A stretch of DNA of 64,000 nucleotides, taken from the NCBI GenBank assembly GCA_002438605.1, contig DJPR01000005.1:1-64000 (forward strand), given 5' to 3'. This document shows, piece after piece, positions 34,307-45,101 of this stretch. Each line of letters starts with the position of its first letter. Position 1 is the stretch's first letter. The notes beneath the pieces are model-generated. The model worked only from the letters and a program-made list of their open reading frames with translations. It did not search any database and was not told the origin of the DNA. The DNA comes from Ruminococcus sp. UBA6407. GTDB lineage: Bacteria > Bacillota > Clostridia > Oscillospirales > Ruminococcaceae. The position numbers and the translations under genes are program-made.

Positions 34307-34766
34307 TATATATGAAGTAAAGAAGCTGCCTGTAAATGACAGCTTCTTTTTTGTTGAAAGACGTGTATTCGGCAAACTTGTTCCACGTCAGCTTACAGTT
34401 TACCTTTTTCTCTGCAAGAGCTTCAGCATAAGGCTTATGGACAGCTGGAACAGTTACAATGATATAGCGGAACAAACAGGCATGAAAAGAGAAACTGTTG
34501 TAAAAACTGTTTCAGAGCTTGAAGATATGAAGCTTATTGTTAAAAGCAAAAGAAAGTCCAAAGACAACAAGCGTGTGTACGTCGACAATCACTATCAAAT
34601 TATTTTTTATGTTCAAGGGACATTTAAGGGCAAAAAAATAGTACGACTGCACTCACGATGCAGTCGCACAAGCAGTTTGTATTTAAACAAACCCCAGAAC
34701 CATAATTATAATAACACAAAAGTTATAAAATGTCAAGTGGTTTTTTTAGTCAGGGGTAGTCCTTAA
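34041..34766 (+). CDS. Winged-helix replication-initiator-like protein
   Basis: 241 residues from TTG 34041 (AAAGAGGTG upstream). Two winged-helix units are visible: residues 1-90 (LTSKELSIYAYLCSLPNDYP; STIAQKCGIKSVQTV) and 115-175 (QLTVYLFLCKSF; DIAEQTGMKRETVVKTVSELE). The double-wing architecture is seen in plasmid Rep and ICE regulator proteins. The last ~35 residues read through a palindrome and look non-conserved. Confidence 0.6.
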   Translation: MSNIKLSNKIFELGLTSKELSIYAYLCSLPNDYPMFSGTAIKVKQSTIAQKCGIKSVQTVAKVINSLAEEGLVIPLKRSVKDNGYKGTYIYEVKKLPVNDSFFFVERRVFGKLVPRQLTVYLFLCKSFSIRLMDSWNSYNDIAEQTGMKRETVVKTVSELEDMKLIVKSKRKSKDNKRVYVDNHYQIIFYVQGTFKGKKIVRLHSRCSRTSSLYLNKPQNHNYNNTKVIKCQVVFLVRGSP

Positions 34767-34985
34767 AATTAAAGTCTATTTTAAATACCCAAATATTATT
34801 ACATTTGGATAATAAAAAAAGATATTATTCTACATTAAGTATAATAGTAATTATAGGGCTGATGTTTAATTTTACATAATCAAAGTTAAGGCAATCATAG
34901 AAGCTGCCTTTTTCTTTTCCAATGCGATTGTTGAAAACTTTTGCTCTTGTACTTTCCCCTGATTTTAATTTTTCTATATTTACAC

Positions 34986-35014
34986 TTGACTTTCTAGCTT
35001 TAAAGCGTTATAAT
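34986..35014 (+). promoter_or_regulatory. Promoter of the methylase-helicase gene
   Basis: TTGACT (34986-34991), 17 bases, TATAAT (35009-35014). GGAGG at 35020-35024 lies at the expected +1, so the leader is about 13 bases. A terminator (AAGGCA...TGCCTTTTTC) lies upstream at about 34891-34918; the rest of 34767-34985 is AT-rich with nothing recognised. Confidence 0.8.
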
Positions 35015-35033
35015 GAAATGGAGGAAGTAAATA

Positions 35034-38000
35034 TTGCAGACAAAATATGAAAAGTATGAACAGCTTGCAGAGGAAACACTGTCCGAACTTGCATCATCAA
35101 AGGAAAAGTGGCAGGACTTTCTTTCAACTTCATCAAGAATGTACAAGTACACATTTGATGAACAGGTATTGATTTACGCTCAAAGACCTGAAACAAGAGC
35201 ATGTGCAAGCTTTGATTTCTGGACTTCGGGCAGTAAAATGAATTGTCATGTAAAAAGGGGTTCTAATTCGATTTCACTGCTTGACAGGGAAAGAAAAAAG
35301 CTTTATTATGTTACAGCAATGGAAGATGTAGAACCTCGGAAAAACGGAAAGTCCAAAAATCCTGAAAAATATATATGGCAGCTCAGAGATGATGCATCAG
35401 ATGATATAAATGCGGCTTTATGCAGACAATTCAAGCTCTCAGGCATATCAATATCGGATACAATAGCGTCAATTACAAAATTGGCAGTAAGCGGACAAAT
35501 CTCAGATTATGATGAAGAACTGGCAATGCTTCATGCAAAATTTTCTTCAGATGTTCCGATAAGTGATTTAAAAGCAGCATTTATTGAGATTTTAAACGAA
35601 AGTGCCTTATATACTGCAATGAAACGCTGCGGACTCAATACTGATAACCATTTTTCAGAAAATTCATTCAGCAAACTGCATTATTTTGATTCTCCTGAAC
35701 TTACTTTGCTTATCGGTAAAGCGTCAGGAGATATATCAAGAAGCATACTGCGGCAAATTGAACGTACTGTTCATGAACAGTACAAAATCGAAAGGAGTAA
35801 ATATTATGGCAGAGGAGAAATTGGCAAAGGTGAAAGTGGAGAATGGAATACGCTACGTTCTGGACGAGAAAACTCAGGTATACAATCCGGACTTTCAGGA
35901 AGAGGAGGAGGAAGTGAGTATAGGACGCTTCGGGAAAATGAGGGAGAAATACCTGAAGGAGCATTACGGAGCAACTTACTCAGGAATGCTGCTGAGGAAT
36001 ACACTGACAGCACACCTGATATCAATAGACGAACAAGCATGGGAAATGGAACAGAAGATAGTCAGGGAAATGGCAGAAGCGGACGGAACGAACGAGGAAC
36101 TGAAAATGAAAGACCAGCTCGAATGGGTAGGCAGAATGAACAATTACCGTCAGGCAGCGGAAGAAATAATAATGAAAGAGCTGATTTGCGTTTAAATCAG
36201 CATGAAGCAGCGGAGAGTGCAGATACTTCCGCTGCTTTTTCTGATTTCAGTGAAAAAATACATTCAGCCTTTAATGAAGTTATCCTGAACCGCAGTTTCG
36301 GCAGTAAACAGCTGCAGTATTTTGAAAGACTTGAAAAATTTGCTGTTTCAAATAATATTTCAAAAAACCTTGTAGATTCGGCATTTGAAAAGCATGGAGC
36401 TTTTCGCAGTGCATATGGAAACAGAAGAATTCTAAGCAAAAGTCTGTTTGGTTCAAGACTTGGTTCAATTGAAGCTGACCTTAATGCCGCACTGGAAAAG
36501 CAATTTCTTATGACTGAATCTGATGAAGATAAAGCTCCTGAAATTGATGACGAGGATATCTCCTTATCCTCAGGTGCAGCTGAACATGCAGAAATGGATA
36601 TACCTGATAATAATTCAGAAGAAAAACAGCTTTCGTTATTTGGTGAAGCTGACAAAATTTCTGTCAGCTCTGAGAAAATCAGGCATAATTTTCATATCAC
36701 TAATGAAAATCTGGGTGAAGGCGGAGCTAAATCAAAGTATCATGCAAATGTTGAAGCAATAAAACTGCTGAAAAAGCTTGAAGCTGAAAACAGGCTTGCT
36801 TCTCCTGAAGAACAGGAAACTCTTTCCGAATATGTAGGTTGGGGCGGAATTGCTCAGGCATTTGATGAAAACAATGAAAAATGGAGCAATGAGTATTCAG
36901 AACTGAAAAATCTGCTCTCACCTGAAGAATATGAAAGTGCAAAAGGTTCTGTTTTAAATGCTCATTTTACTTCTCCGACTGTAATAGACGCTGTTTACAA
37001 AACTCTTGAAAATAACGGGTTTAAGGGCGGCAATATACTAGAGCCTGCAATGGGTATAGGAAATTTTTTCGGAAGAATGCCTGAAAAAATGATACAGAAT
37101 TCGAGTCTTTACGGTGTAGAGCTTGACAGTATATCAGGGAGAATTGCAAAACAGCTTTATCAATCGGCAGATATTTGTATCAACGGCTTTGAAAAGACAG
37201 ATTTTAATGATAATACGTTTGATTTGGCTGTAGGAAATGTTCCGTTCGGTGGGTATTCTCTTAATGAGAAAAAATATAACAAGTATCATTTCCATATACA
37301 TGACCATTTCTTTGCAAAGGCACTTGATAAGGTCAAACCGAACGGAATTGTTGCTTTTGTGACTTCAAAAGGTACATTGGATAAGAAAAATCCCGCAGTT
37401 CGCAAATATCTTGCCGAACGTGCGGAGCTTGTCGGTGCAGTAAGACTGCCAAACAATGCTTTTAAGGCAAATGCAGGAACAGAAGTTACAACAGACATTA
37501 TATTTTTGCAGAAAAGAGAAAATCCTGTAGAGCTTACCCCTGAAACAACTCCGGAATGGGTTAATCTCGGCATTAATAAGGACGGATTTGCAGTTAATCA
37601 GTATTTTGCTGAAAATCCTGATATGGTCTTAGGTCAGATCGTTCAGGGAAATAAACTTTACGGTCATGGCTCTGATGATACTTCATGCATACCATTTGAA
37701 AATTCTGATTTGAAGTCGTTGCTGAATACGGCTGTTTCCAATATTCATTTCGACATTTCAAACATTAAAGTAAGTACTGAGAAAATTGTTGATGAAATCA
37801 CAGAAATTCCGCTTGGTGTAAAAAATTTCAGTTATGCTGTGATAAACAATAATATTTATTACAGAATGAATAATGAAATGCAGAAGTTCAGCGGAAACAA
37901 ATCCGATGAAGAAAGAATAAAAGGCTTGGTTGAAATTCGTGACTGCCTCAGAGAACTTATATCTTCACAAATGGAAAATGCTGATGACGAAACTGTACAT

Positions 38001-39749
38001 GAATATCAAAAGCAATTATCAGATTTGTATGACAAATTCACTCAAAAGCATGGATATATAAACAGCAAACAAAATCAAAGGGTATTCAAAGAGGACAGTT
38101 CCCTGCCTTTGATTTCCTCTCTGGAAGAGTTCAAGGGTGATGAATATACAGGAAAAGCGTCAATATTTGAAAAACGCACAATCAATCCGAAAGTTGAAAT
38201 CACATCGACAGAAACAGCTGCGGAAGCTCTTGCACTTTCATTGGCAGAAAAGGCTTGCGTTGACATGGAATATATGCAGGATTTAACAGGATTTTCAGCT
38301 GAAAAAATTATGACGGATTTAGAAGGTGTGGTTTTTGAAAATCCTATGCTGACTGATGAAAACGGAAAACCTCATCTTGAAACCGCAGATGAATATTTAT
38401 CAGGCAATATCAGAAAAAAACTTGAATTTATGCAGAAAAATTATTCTGATAATTCAAAATATGCCAATAATACAGAAGCTCTGAAAAATGCAATGCCCAA
38501 ACCTTTACAGGCAGCTGACATTGATATTAAACTCGGTGCAACATGGTTAAGTCCTCAGATTATACAGGAGTTTATGTATGAAAATCTGAAAACCCCTGTT
38601 TATTGTCAGGAGAAAGGGTACAAAAGCTATGGCAGAAGTCATAACATAAAGATTGAATTTTCACCGTATACGGCTGAATGGAGTGTTGTAAACAAAGCAA
38701 GTGACAGAAATAACAAAGCAGCAAATGCAAAATTCGGAACAGCGAGAATTACTGCATATGAACAGCTTGAAAACTGTCTTAATCTCAGAAGTACTGTCAT
38801 AAGAGATAAGGTTGAACGCAACGGCAAGGACGCTTATGTACTTAATCAAAAGGAAACGGATTTCGCACAGGAAAAACAAAAGGAGCTTCAGGAATGTTTT
38901 AAAAACTGGATTTTTGCTAATCCTGAAAGACGTGAAAAAATAGTTGAACAATATAATGTTCTTTTTAACAGCACCAGACCGAGAGAATATGACGGTTCAC
39001 ATCTTGAATTTCCCGGAATGAATAATGAAATAACGCTCAGACCTCATCAGAGAAACGCTGTTGCACACGCACTATATGGCGGTAATACGTTGTTTGCACA
39101 CGAGGTAGGTGCTGGGAAGACCTATGAAATGATTGCAGCTGCAATGGAGGGCAAACGTCTGGGACTGCACCACAAAGCTCTTTTATGTGTACCAAATCAC
39201 CTTACTGAGCAGATAGGCAGTGATTTCATAAAGCTGTATCCGAATGCAAATATACTTGTAGCGTCATCATCTGACTTCACAAAGGCAAACCGCAGAAAAT
39301 TGTTTGCAAAAATAGCAACAGGGGATTATGATGCAGTTATAATAGGTCATTCACAGCTTGTAAAGCTGCCGATTTCTCTGGAACGTCAGGAAAAGCTCCT
39401 GCGTAATCAGATTGACGAAATTGTTGAAGGTATTGCTGCACTTAAAGCTGAAAACGGTGAGAGCTTTCAGGTCAAGCAAATGGAACAGGCTAAGAAGTCA
39501 CTGGAAACTAAGTTATCAAAACTGCTTGATGCACCTGTTCGTGATGATGTTGTAAACTTTGAGGAACTTGGTGTAGATAAGCTGATAGTTGATGAAGCTC
39601 ATCTTTTCAAAAATCTTTTTCTATCAACAAAAATGAGGAATATATCAGGAATATCAACCAATGACAATATTCAGAAAACCTTTGATTTATTGCTGAAATG
39701 CCAGTATCTTGATGAAATAACAGGCGGAAAGGGGATAATTTTCGCTACC
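35034..39749 (+). pseudogene. Methylase-helicase gene, 5' part, interrupted by IME2
   Basis: 1,572 codons of a giant ICE protein start at TTG 35034; the frame runs to a stop at 39771-39773 inside IME2. Order: ArdC-like N-terminus (WQDFLSTSSRMYKYTFDEQVLI), a Gly/Arg/Glu-rich linker (258-387) that overlaps tnpV, then an adenine methylase domain (LEPAMGIGNFFG about 668; catalytic-type NVPFG about 735). The SF2/SNF2 helicase follows: EVGAGKT (about 1357), DEAH (about 1519), FATGTP (1569-1574). It joins exactly to 53985-55904. Probably protects or remodels transferred DNA; disrupted now. Confidence 0.9.
35806..36195 (+). CDS. tnpV: TnpV, nested out of frame in the methylase-helicase gene
   Basis: 129 residues from ATG 35806 with its own AAAGGAG (35792-35798). 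The sequence shows TnpV hallmarks: GRFGKMREKYLKEHYGATY, LTAHLISIDEQA, LEWVGRMNNYRQAAEEIIM. It lies wholly inside the host gene in another frame; there the host frame encodes only low-complexity linker. TnpV is a transposon-encoded protein of Tn4451-type and related elements with unproven function. Confidence 0.85.
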   Translation: MAEEKLAKVKVENGIRYVLDEKTQVYNPDFQEEEEEVSIGRFGKMREKYLKEHYGATYSGMLLRNTLTAHLISIDEQAWEMEQKIVREMAEADGTNEELKMKDQLEWVGRMNNYRQAAEEIIMKELICV

Positions 39750-39776
39750 GGCACGCCGATTGCAGCACCTTAATAA
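39749..39776. other. attL of IME2
   Basis: Core GGC-AC-GCC followed on the element side by GATTGCAGCACCTTAATAA. The arm matches the complement of the right-end arm at 22 of 27 positions, so the reconstructed attP is a near-palindrome, as expected for large serine recombinases. Confidence 0.88.
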
Positions 39777-39807
39777 ATCCTTGAAACAGCGATTTTACGC
39801 TGTTTTT

Positions 39808-41358
39808 TCATATACTGAAAACGACCTCAACACCGTTTTCATCGCTTACATAGACCACATCAATCATCATAACAGCGATATTATGCTTTTCCTGCACCGT
39901 CAGGCTATCCCATATTTTCAGCGGTTCTTCCAAAGGTGCTGTATCGACAGCCCGGCGCTTACGGGCTTTGGTCTGGAGTTTTCTTTCAAGAGCCGACTTC
40001 TGCTCGTGGAGCTTGCTCACTCTGTCCTGAATGTAATTGAAAAGCACATCGTCCGCATCGGCAAGCCTGCCCATGAGTTTGTTGATTTCTTCCTCGACCT
40101 TGATGATCTCCATCCTCACTGCTTCACTGTCGGGATCGGACTGAGTGTTTTCATGCTTTGCAATAACGAGCTGTTCAACACGCTTGCACATCTCCTTGAA
40201 AACAATATCCTCGACCTGATCGGGCTTTAACTTTGTAGCATAATTATGAGGGCAGCCGCCTACGGTGTATCTGCCATAATCATAGAAATGGCGATATGAA
40301 CCGTATGGAGTCTGGCTGTGATTGATGTGCATTGCATATCCGCAGTTACCGCACTTCATCATTCCCACAAGCCACGAATTAAGCACCTTGCCGTTATTAT
40401 GGAATTTCTGATTATGGCCCTTTTTGTCCTGTACTTTCAGCCACACCTCAGCAGGCACAAGCCCCTCATGATAGGCGAGCTTGATAGAAATACCGTCAGC
40501 AGTCTTATGATAAAAAATACCGTGAATGCCGTCATAGTCCTCGATAGGATCGAGCATTTCATATCCCTTGCTTGCAAAATAAGCATAGACCTCTTTATCT
40601 GCTCTCACATACAACGGGCTTTCCAGTATTCTTGATAAATGCGACCTGTCCATATTACCTGTTTTATCGCTGCCGACTCTGACAGGACGAGCCGTATCAA
40701 TACTGTGTTCCTGAAAATATTTTATGATCTGTATCAGCGATACATCGGGATTCTGGTACATATCGTAAGCGATACGCACCGACTCCGCCTGCGCCGAGGG
40801 AACAAGTACCGAACCTGTTTTTCCATTGACCGTCCTGCGCTCTGAATCGAAACCGTAATACATCTTACCGCCCTGATAGAAACCTGTCTCCCTTGCTTTG
40901 GTCTGATATGCATCAGCTACACGGGCGGCAATCGTTTCACGTTCAAATTCAGCGAAGTTCAGCAGATTGTTTCGCATCATACGCCCCTCTTTTGTCTCCG
41001 TATTGAACGGCTCGGAGAGGGAGTACACGGTCACACCGTAGCGGTCAAGTTCGTCTGTAATGTTCAGATACTCACGCATATTACGGCTGAAACGGTCATA
41101 CTTCTTCACCACGATACGGCTGATAAGACCGTCACGAGCGTCCTGCATCATAGTCTGAAATTCTGGGCGGTGAGCAATATCCTTGCCGCTTTTTCCGTCA
41201 TCGCAGTAGATACGATACTCGCAGTCTCCTACAAATTTTACACATTCCTCCTTCTGTGCGGCGATAGAAAGGGAGTTGTTGCCCTTGTCTTTATCGCTGA
41301 CACTACGGCGAACATAGATCGCCGTGATACCGTTTGTTGTTTTTGTTGTTCTTTTCAT
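39808..41358 (-). CDS. Large serine recombinase (IME2 integrase)
   Basis: 516 residues from ATG 41358 (GGAGGTC upstream). Resolvase domain 10-150 with IYVRRSVSDKDKGNNS and the RFSRNMREY region. Recombinase domain about 160-300; zinc ribbon CGNCGYAMHINHS...C; long coiled coil; C-terminal EKHNIAVMMIDVVYV. The gene ends 51 bases inside attL, the normal position for a self-mobilising integrase. It catalyses attP x attB exchange at the AC core, presumably with a directionality factor not identified here. Confidence 0.93.
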   Translation of the reverse strand: MKRTTKTTNGITAIYVRRSVSDKDKGNNSLSIAAQKEECVKFVGDCEYRIYCDDGKSGKDIAHRPEFQTMMQDARDGLISRIVVKKYDRFSRNMREYLNITDELDRYGVTVYSLSEPFNTETKEGRMMRNNLLNFAEFERETIAARVADAYQTKARETGFYQGGKMYYGFDSERRTVNGKTGSVLVPSAQAESVRIAYDMYQNPDVSLIQIIKYFQEHSIDTARPVRVGSDKTGNMDRSHLSRILESPLYVRADKEVYAYFASKGYEMLDPIEDYDGIHGIFYHKTADGISIKLAYHEGLVPAEVWLKVQDKKGHNQKFHNNGKVLNSWLVGMMKCGNCGYAMHINHSQTPYGSYRHFYDYGRYTVGGCPHNYATKLKPDQVEDIVFKEMCKRVEQLVIAKHENTQSDPDSEAVRMEIIKVEEEINKLMGRLADADDVLFNYIQDRVSKLHEQKSALERKLQTKARKRRAVDTAPLEEPLKIWDSLTVQEKHNIAVMMIDVVYVSDENGVEVVFSI

Positions 41359-41480
41359 TGTTGACCTCCAATTGCTGTTGGCAATCGGACGGTTGGTTTT
41401 ACATCTATAATAATAGCGCAACCGCCCGAAAATTGCAACAGCGTTACTGCTTTTGTAATCTTTTTCAGCAGTTTGCTAAA

Positions 41481-41666
41481 TCAGGCAGTTGTTTTCTCTG
41501 TTCCGTTACGGCGCATTGCACCGGAAATAATATCGTACATCTTGTTGATCTTCTGCTGTTTCACAGTATCGTTTACCGTGTCGGGATACACGACCGTCAC
41601 CTTGATACCGTCCGCAACATACTCAACCGCCTTCTCTCTCTTTTCTACGGCAGATGTTGTATTCAA
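41481..41666 (-). CDS. Small hypothetical protein, 61 residues
   Basis: TTG 41666 follows GAAAGGAC. Sequence MNTTSAVEKREKAVEYVADG ... helix ending GAMRRNGTEKTTA. It sits before the integrase gene and could be an excision or directionality factor; that role is only positional inference. Confidence 0.5.
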   Translation of the reverse strand: MNTTSAVEKREKAVEYVADGIKVTVVYPDTVNDTVKQQKINKMYDIISGAMRRNGTEKTTA

Positions 41667-41716
41667 TTTTAGTCCTTTCCGACAGCTATATCTATCTCGC
41701 TGTCTGTCTTTATTGT

Positions 41717-42115
41717 TTAATCCTCATAAGGATTAGACTTCTCGGAGAAGAACGAAGTCTGCTTATAGGTGTCATCACCGCTGTCAGTATCATCGTTTCC
41801 AGTATCGCCAGAGCTATCATCAGCCAGTTCAGCAATCTGATCATAGGTCATACCGCTTGCAGTCAGCTTGCCGATGAGCGTATGCTCTGCGGTCACAACA
41901 TCGAGAAGTTCATGCAACTCCTTACCGCCGTAAAGCTGCGAGAGCTTGTCATAGGTGTAGAGCTTGCTATCAACGATGACCTTGCGTCTGCGCTCCTGTA
42001 CAGCCTTGATAGATTTATCGTAGCTGTCGAGCTTTGCCTGATTGTCAGCAAGCACAACATCCGTGATGATAACGGCGGGCTTGTCAGCGACCTCAGTCTT
42101 AGCCTTCTTACTCAT
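41717..42115 (-). CDS. Hypothetical coiled-coil protein, 132 residues
   Basis: ATG 42115 is chosen because AAAGAGGTG is correctly spaced to it. Helical N-terminal two thirds (LDSYDKSIKAVQERRRKVIV; LYGGKELHELLDVV) and an Asp/Ser-rich tail. Common position for small regulators between integrase and mob genes. No family recognised. Confidence 0.5.
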   Translation of the reverse strand: MSKKAKTEVADKPAVIITDVVLADNQAKLDSYDKSIKAVQERRRKVIVDSKLYTYDKLSQLYGGKELHELLDVVTAEHTLIGKLTASGMTYDQIAELADDSSGDTGNDDTDSGDDTYKQTSFFSEKSNPYED

Positions 42116-43065
42116 TCGCATCACCTCTTTCCGTTTAGTATCGCAGGATTTGAATTTACCCCACGATAATATTATAGCGCGCTCAGGTATCAAAAGTCTA
42201 TTCGCATTGCGCAAGAAGTTGAGTGCGCCATAAAACTTCTCCATTCGTGAAATTGTTATGGGGGATTTTGAAAAAGGCAGTTCGAGCGTTTCTGCTCCGA
42301 GCCTTATCATGTTGTTGGCATACAGCACAGGTCAGCACCGTCGATTTATTCAATACGGAGAAATATGATAGCGTAGCATATTTTTTCATAAAAATCATGC
42401 CCGTTTTCTGAAATTTCGTGCTTGTATATATGGAGGGCATTTTACCTGAGTGCTGCCTTGACCTGTTCGCATTATGAATAGAAATCTGGTGTTGAATTTA
42501 TGCACAAGGGAGAACTGCCATGAACAAACTGTAAACTTTTCAAAAAATCAATGCCATTTTTCAAAAATCCTCGGTAGTAAAGTGAAGGGTGTTTTCATAG
42601 GCGATCACACGCCCCTGCATATCATCGCCGATATAAAAATATTTTCTGCGATATACTTAACGAAGCAGTAATTTTTTTGGTAATAACTTATGGGAGCATA
42701 TTTCATAAGACTGCCGCCCGAACTGCGCTGAAACTGCGCCGTGCCAGATTACAATATCAAGAGAGATGATGAATGAGGGCATCACGCAGGAGCGTGAGCG
42801 AGTATGACCGCCGACAGTGCGGCGGAGAAGAACAGTCGCTTATCGCTCCAATTCGCTGATATAACAGCGAAAGCCTGCGGACAAGCAACAGCCGCAGGCG
42901 GAAAAACAGCGCTACAGCGCAACAAAAATAACAAGCATTGTATTTTGCGCCGCACACGGACGAAAATACATCTGCTTGTTGGGGACACCCCAAGCCCCGA
43001 AATGACCGCACAGCGGTCAGAAAAAAATCGGCTAACGCCGAAATAAAAATAAAGGAGACACCACC
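42116..43065. other. 950-bp gene-free stretch of IME2 with hairpin array (oriT candidate)
   Basis: 42116-42780 is AT-rich, with a terminator-like hairpin (AAATATG...CATATTTTTT, about 42361-42388) and no supported ORF. 42801-43045 is strikingly structured: hairpins CCGCC/GGCGG, TCGCTG/CAGCGA, GCCTGCGG/CCGCAGGC, GCGC/GCGC, TTGGGG-ACA-CCCCAA, GACCGC-ACA-GCGGTC and TCGGC/GCCGA. It lies immediately upstream of mobC and is the likely oriT and leader. An 80-codon plus-strand frame here (42804) has no ribosome site and is not called. Confidence 0.55.
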
Positions 43066-43737
43066 ATGAATACGGAGAAAAAGAAACGTGGCAGACCGCC
43101 CAAGCAGAAGTTTTCAGAACTGTCAGGTATGACCTACGAGGGAGCTGTCAACAAGGTTCTCGACCAAGAGGTCAAATCCGAACTTGACGATACCCTTGCA
43201 CACAAGTCCGAGAGCCAGCTTACCGATGATGAACGCAAGTACCTGAAACGCAAGAGGGAGAAGAAGTCATACACGCTGAATGTTCGCTTTACAGAATCAG
43301 AAATGCAGGATATTCTTGCAAGGTGTGAGCAGTACGGTTACAAGAACAAGACCGAATATATCCGTGATTGTGTTCGGGCGAGGGTTGATCTCACTCCCGA
43401 CCGCACCGAAATTGCCGAATGTAATCGTCTGATGAAGCGCATCGGAGCGAACATCAATCAGATACTTGTCCGACTTTACAGCACAGGTCACATCTATGCC
43501 GAGGATATTACCGAGATAAAGAGAGGGGTTAATGAAATTTGGCATACACTTCTATCCATACGATCAGGGCAACAGTCAGCGCAGCGATCGCTTACATCAC
43601 AAACGGAGATAAGACCGTCAACGGTGTATATGTCAGCTCTTATGCTTGCCGAGCCGACAGCGCAGGAGCAAGCGAGGACTTCCGAGCCGTCCGAGGAACA
43701 GGCACAGGGCGCACACAAATCCTCGCATATCACATGA
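43066..43737 (+). CDS. mobC: MobC relaxosome protein (IME2)
   Basis: 223 residues. An N-terminal basic stretch (KKKRGRPPKQKF) precedes a ribbon-helix-helix (SYTLNVRFTESEMQDILARC) and the MobC helix (RIGANINQILVRLYSTG). AAAGGAG precedes ATG 43066. The last 66 codons overlap the relaxase gene in another frame and are low in complexity. Confidence 0.85.
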   Translation: MNTEKKKRGRPPKQKFSELSGMTYEGAVNKVLDQEVKSELDDTLAHKSESQLTDDERKYLKRKREKKSYTLNVRFTESEMQDILARCEQYGYKNKTEYIRDCVRARVDLTPDRTEIAECNRLMKRIGANINQILVRLYSTGHIYAEDITEIKRGVNEIWHTLLSIRSGQQSAQRSLTSQTEIRPSTVYMSALMLAEPTAQEQARTSEPSEEQAQGAHKSSHIT

Positions 43738-45086
43738 TACAGAGCTTTGCCCCCGGTGAAGTCACGCCCGAACAGGCTATGCAGATCGGAGAGGAGCTTT
43801 GCGACCGCTATCTGAAAGGCGATTATCAGTATGTGATAGCCGTCCACCATGATAAGTCGCACTTGCATTGTCATGTGATTTTTAACAATACGAATCTGTA
43901 TAACGGACTCAGCTTTACCACCGAGCATAATCAGGGCAGGAGGACTGAAAGAGCGTGGGCAGAGCTGCGTGAGATATCAGACGAGATATGTGCTGAACAC
44001 GGCATATCTGTTATTGAACCGATTGGTAAGGGCGTATCTCATTACGAGAACGAAATGAAGAAAGAGGGTAAGTCATGGAAGGACAAGCTCCGCAGTATGC
44101 TCAGGGAGATTATTTCTTACAGCAAGAGCTTTGAGGAATTTCTTAAAAACTGCACAGACAGCGGTATCGAGTATGTGTATACTTCGCAGAACAAGGTCAA
44201 GCTGAAATTCAAGTTATCGGGAGAGGGACAGCAGAGGTTTACAAGAGCTGATACGCTGGGCGATGAATTTGAACCGAGTGCTATCACCGAAACCATTGAA
44301 ACCGCACAGAAGAAAGCTGCCGCCGAAGAAGCAATGGAGAAATTTCTTGCTGCCCGTCGGGCAAGACAGCAGGCAGAGCTTGCCCTGCTCAACCGAATTT
44401 CTGCCAAGCCAGCCGAGCCGACACCAACTCCTACCACAACGACCAATCCGACCGTTGCAGAGCCTACCGCACCCAAGCCAATCGAGAGCAAAGCACCTGA
44501 AAAGAAAGAAGATCCGTGGAAAGCTATCAGAGGTATGGGCAGAGCCGATGAGATTATCGCTGACCTTGAATCGGGCGGCGTTATGTCATTCAGCGAGCTG
44601 TCAGGATTTTTCTTCAATACACCTCACTCCGATGACCACACAACTGAGCTTGCTGATCTGAGAAAGAAGTTTACGGCTATCGACACGCTCATTGAAAAGA
44701 TGAAGCACCGTGACGAACTGGAGCCTGTTTACAAGGAGTATCAGGGCAAATCGGGCTGGTCGCAGAGCCGTTTCAAGAAGAAAAATTCCGCCACAATCGA
44801 GGACTACGAGCAGACGGTCAAGTATATCAGGGAACATATCAAGAAGTATGCTGTTGACGGCAAACCGCCGACAATGCTTGACCTTTTGGAAAAGTCCAAC
44901 AAGCTGAAATCGAAGTGGAACAGGCTTAATGTCGAGCATACCGCATTCCTCACTAAGCGTGAAACGGCGAAGAAGTATGTACGACAGGTGCGCCAGTACA
45001 TCAATGAACAGCAGATGAAGCGTGAGCGTGAAAAGTACAGACAGAAGAAGCTCACTCAGCAGAGAAAGAAAGATACACTCGAATAA
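43539..45086 (+). CDS. mobA: MOBP relaxase (IME2)
   Basis: 515 residues from TTG 43539. Candidate nicking tyrosine in AIAYITNG (about 19). Histidine triad HHDKSHLHCHVIFN (about 102-115). The C-terminal half is a Pro/Thr linker followed by coiled coil (KRETAKKYVRQVRQYINEQQ). It would nick at the structured region upstream of mobC. Clearly a different subfamily from the IME1 relaxase. The 199-base overlap with mobC is unusually long. Confidence 0.9.
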   Translation: MAYTSIHTIRATVSAAIAYITNGDKTVNGVYVSSYACRADSAGASEDFRAVRGTGTGRTQILAYHMIQSFAPGEVTPEQAMQIGEELCDRYLKGDYQYVIAVHHDKSHLHCHVIFNNTNLYNGLSFTTEHNQGRRTERAWAELREISDEICAEHGISVIEPIGKGVSHYENEMKKEGKSWKDKLRSMLREIISYSKSFEEFLKNCTDSGIEYVYTSQNKVKLKFKLSGEGQQRFTRADTLGDEFEPSAITETIETAQKKAAAEEAMEKFLAARRARQQAELALLNRISAKPAEPTPTPTTTTNPTVAEPTAPKPIESKAPEKKEDPWKAIRGMGRADEIIADLESGGVMSFSELSGFFFNTPHSDDHTTELADLRKKFTAIDTLIEKMKHRDELEPVYKEYQGKSGWSQSRFKKKNSATIEDYEQTVKYIREHIKKYAVDGKPPTMLDLLEKSNKLKSKWNRLNVEHTAFLTKRETAKKYVRQVRQYINEQQMKREREKYRQKKLTQQRKKDTLE

Positions 45087-45101
45087 AGAAAGGACGATAC
45101 T

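Noticed and set aside
42804..43046. 80-codon plus-strand ORF before IME2 mobC
   Set aside because: No ribosome site, and the DNA is an array of hairpins; the reading frame is probably chance in GC-rich sequence.
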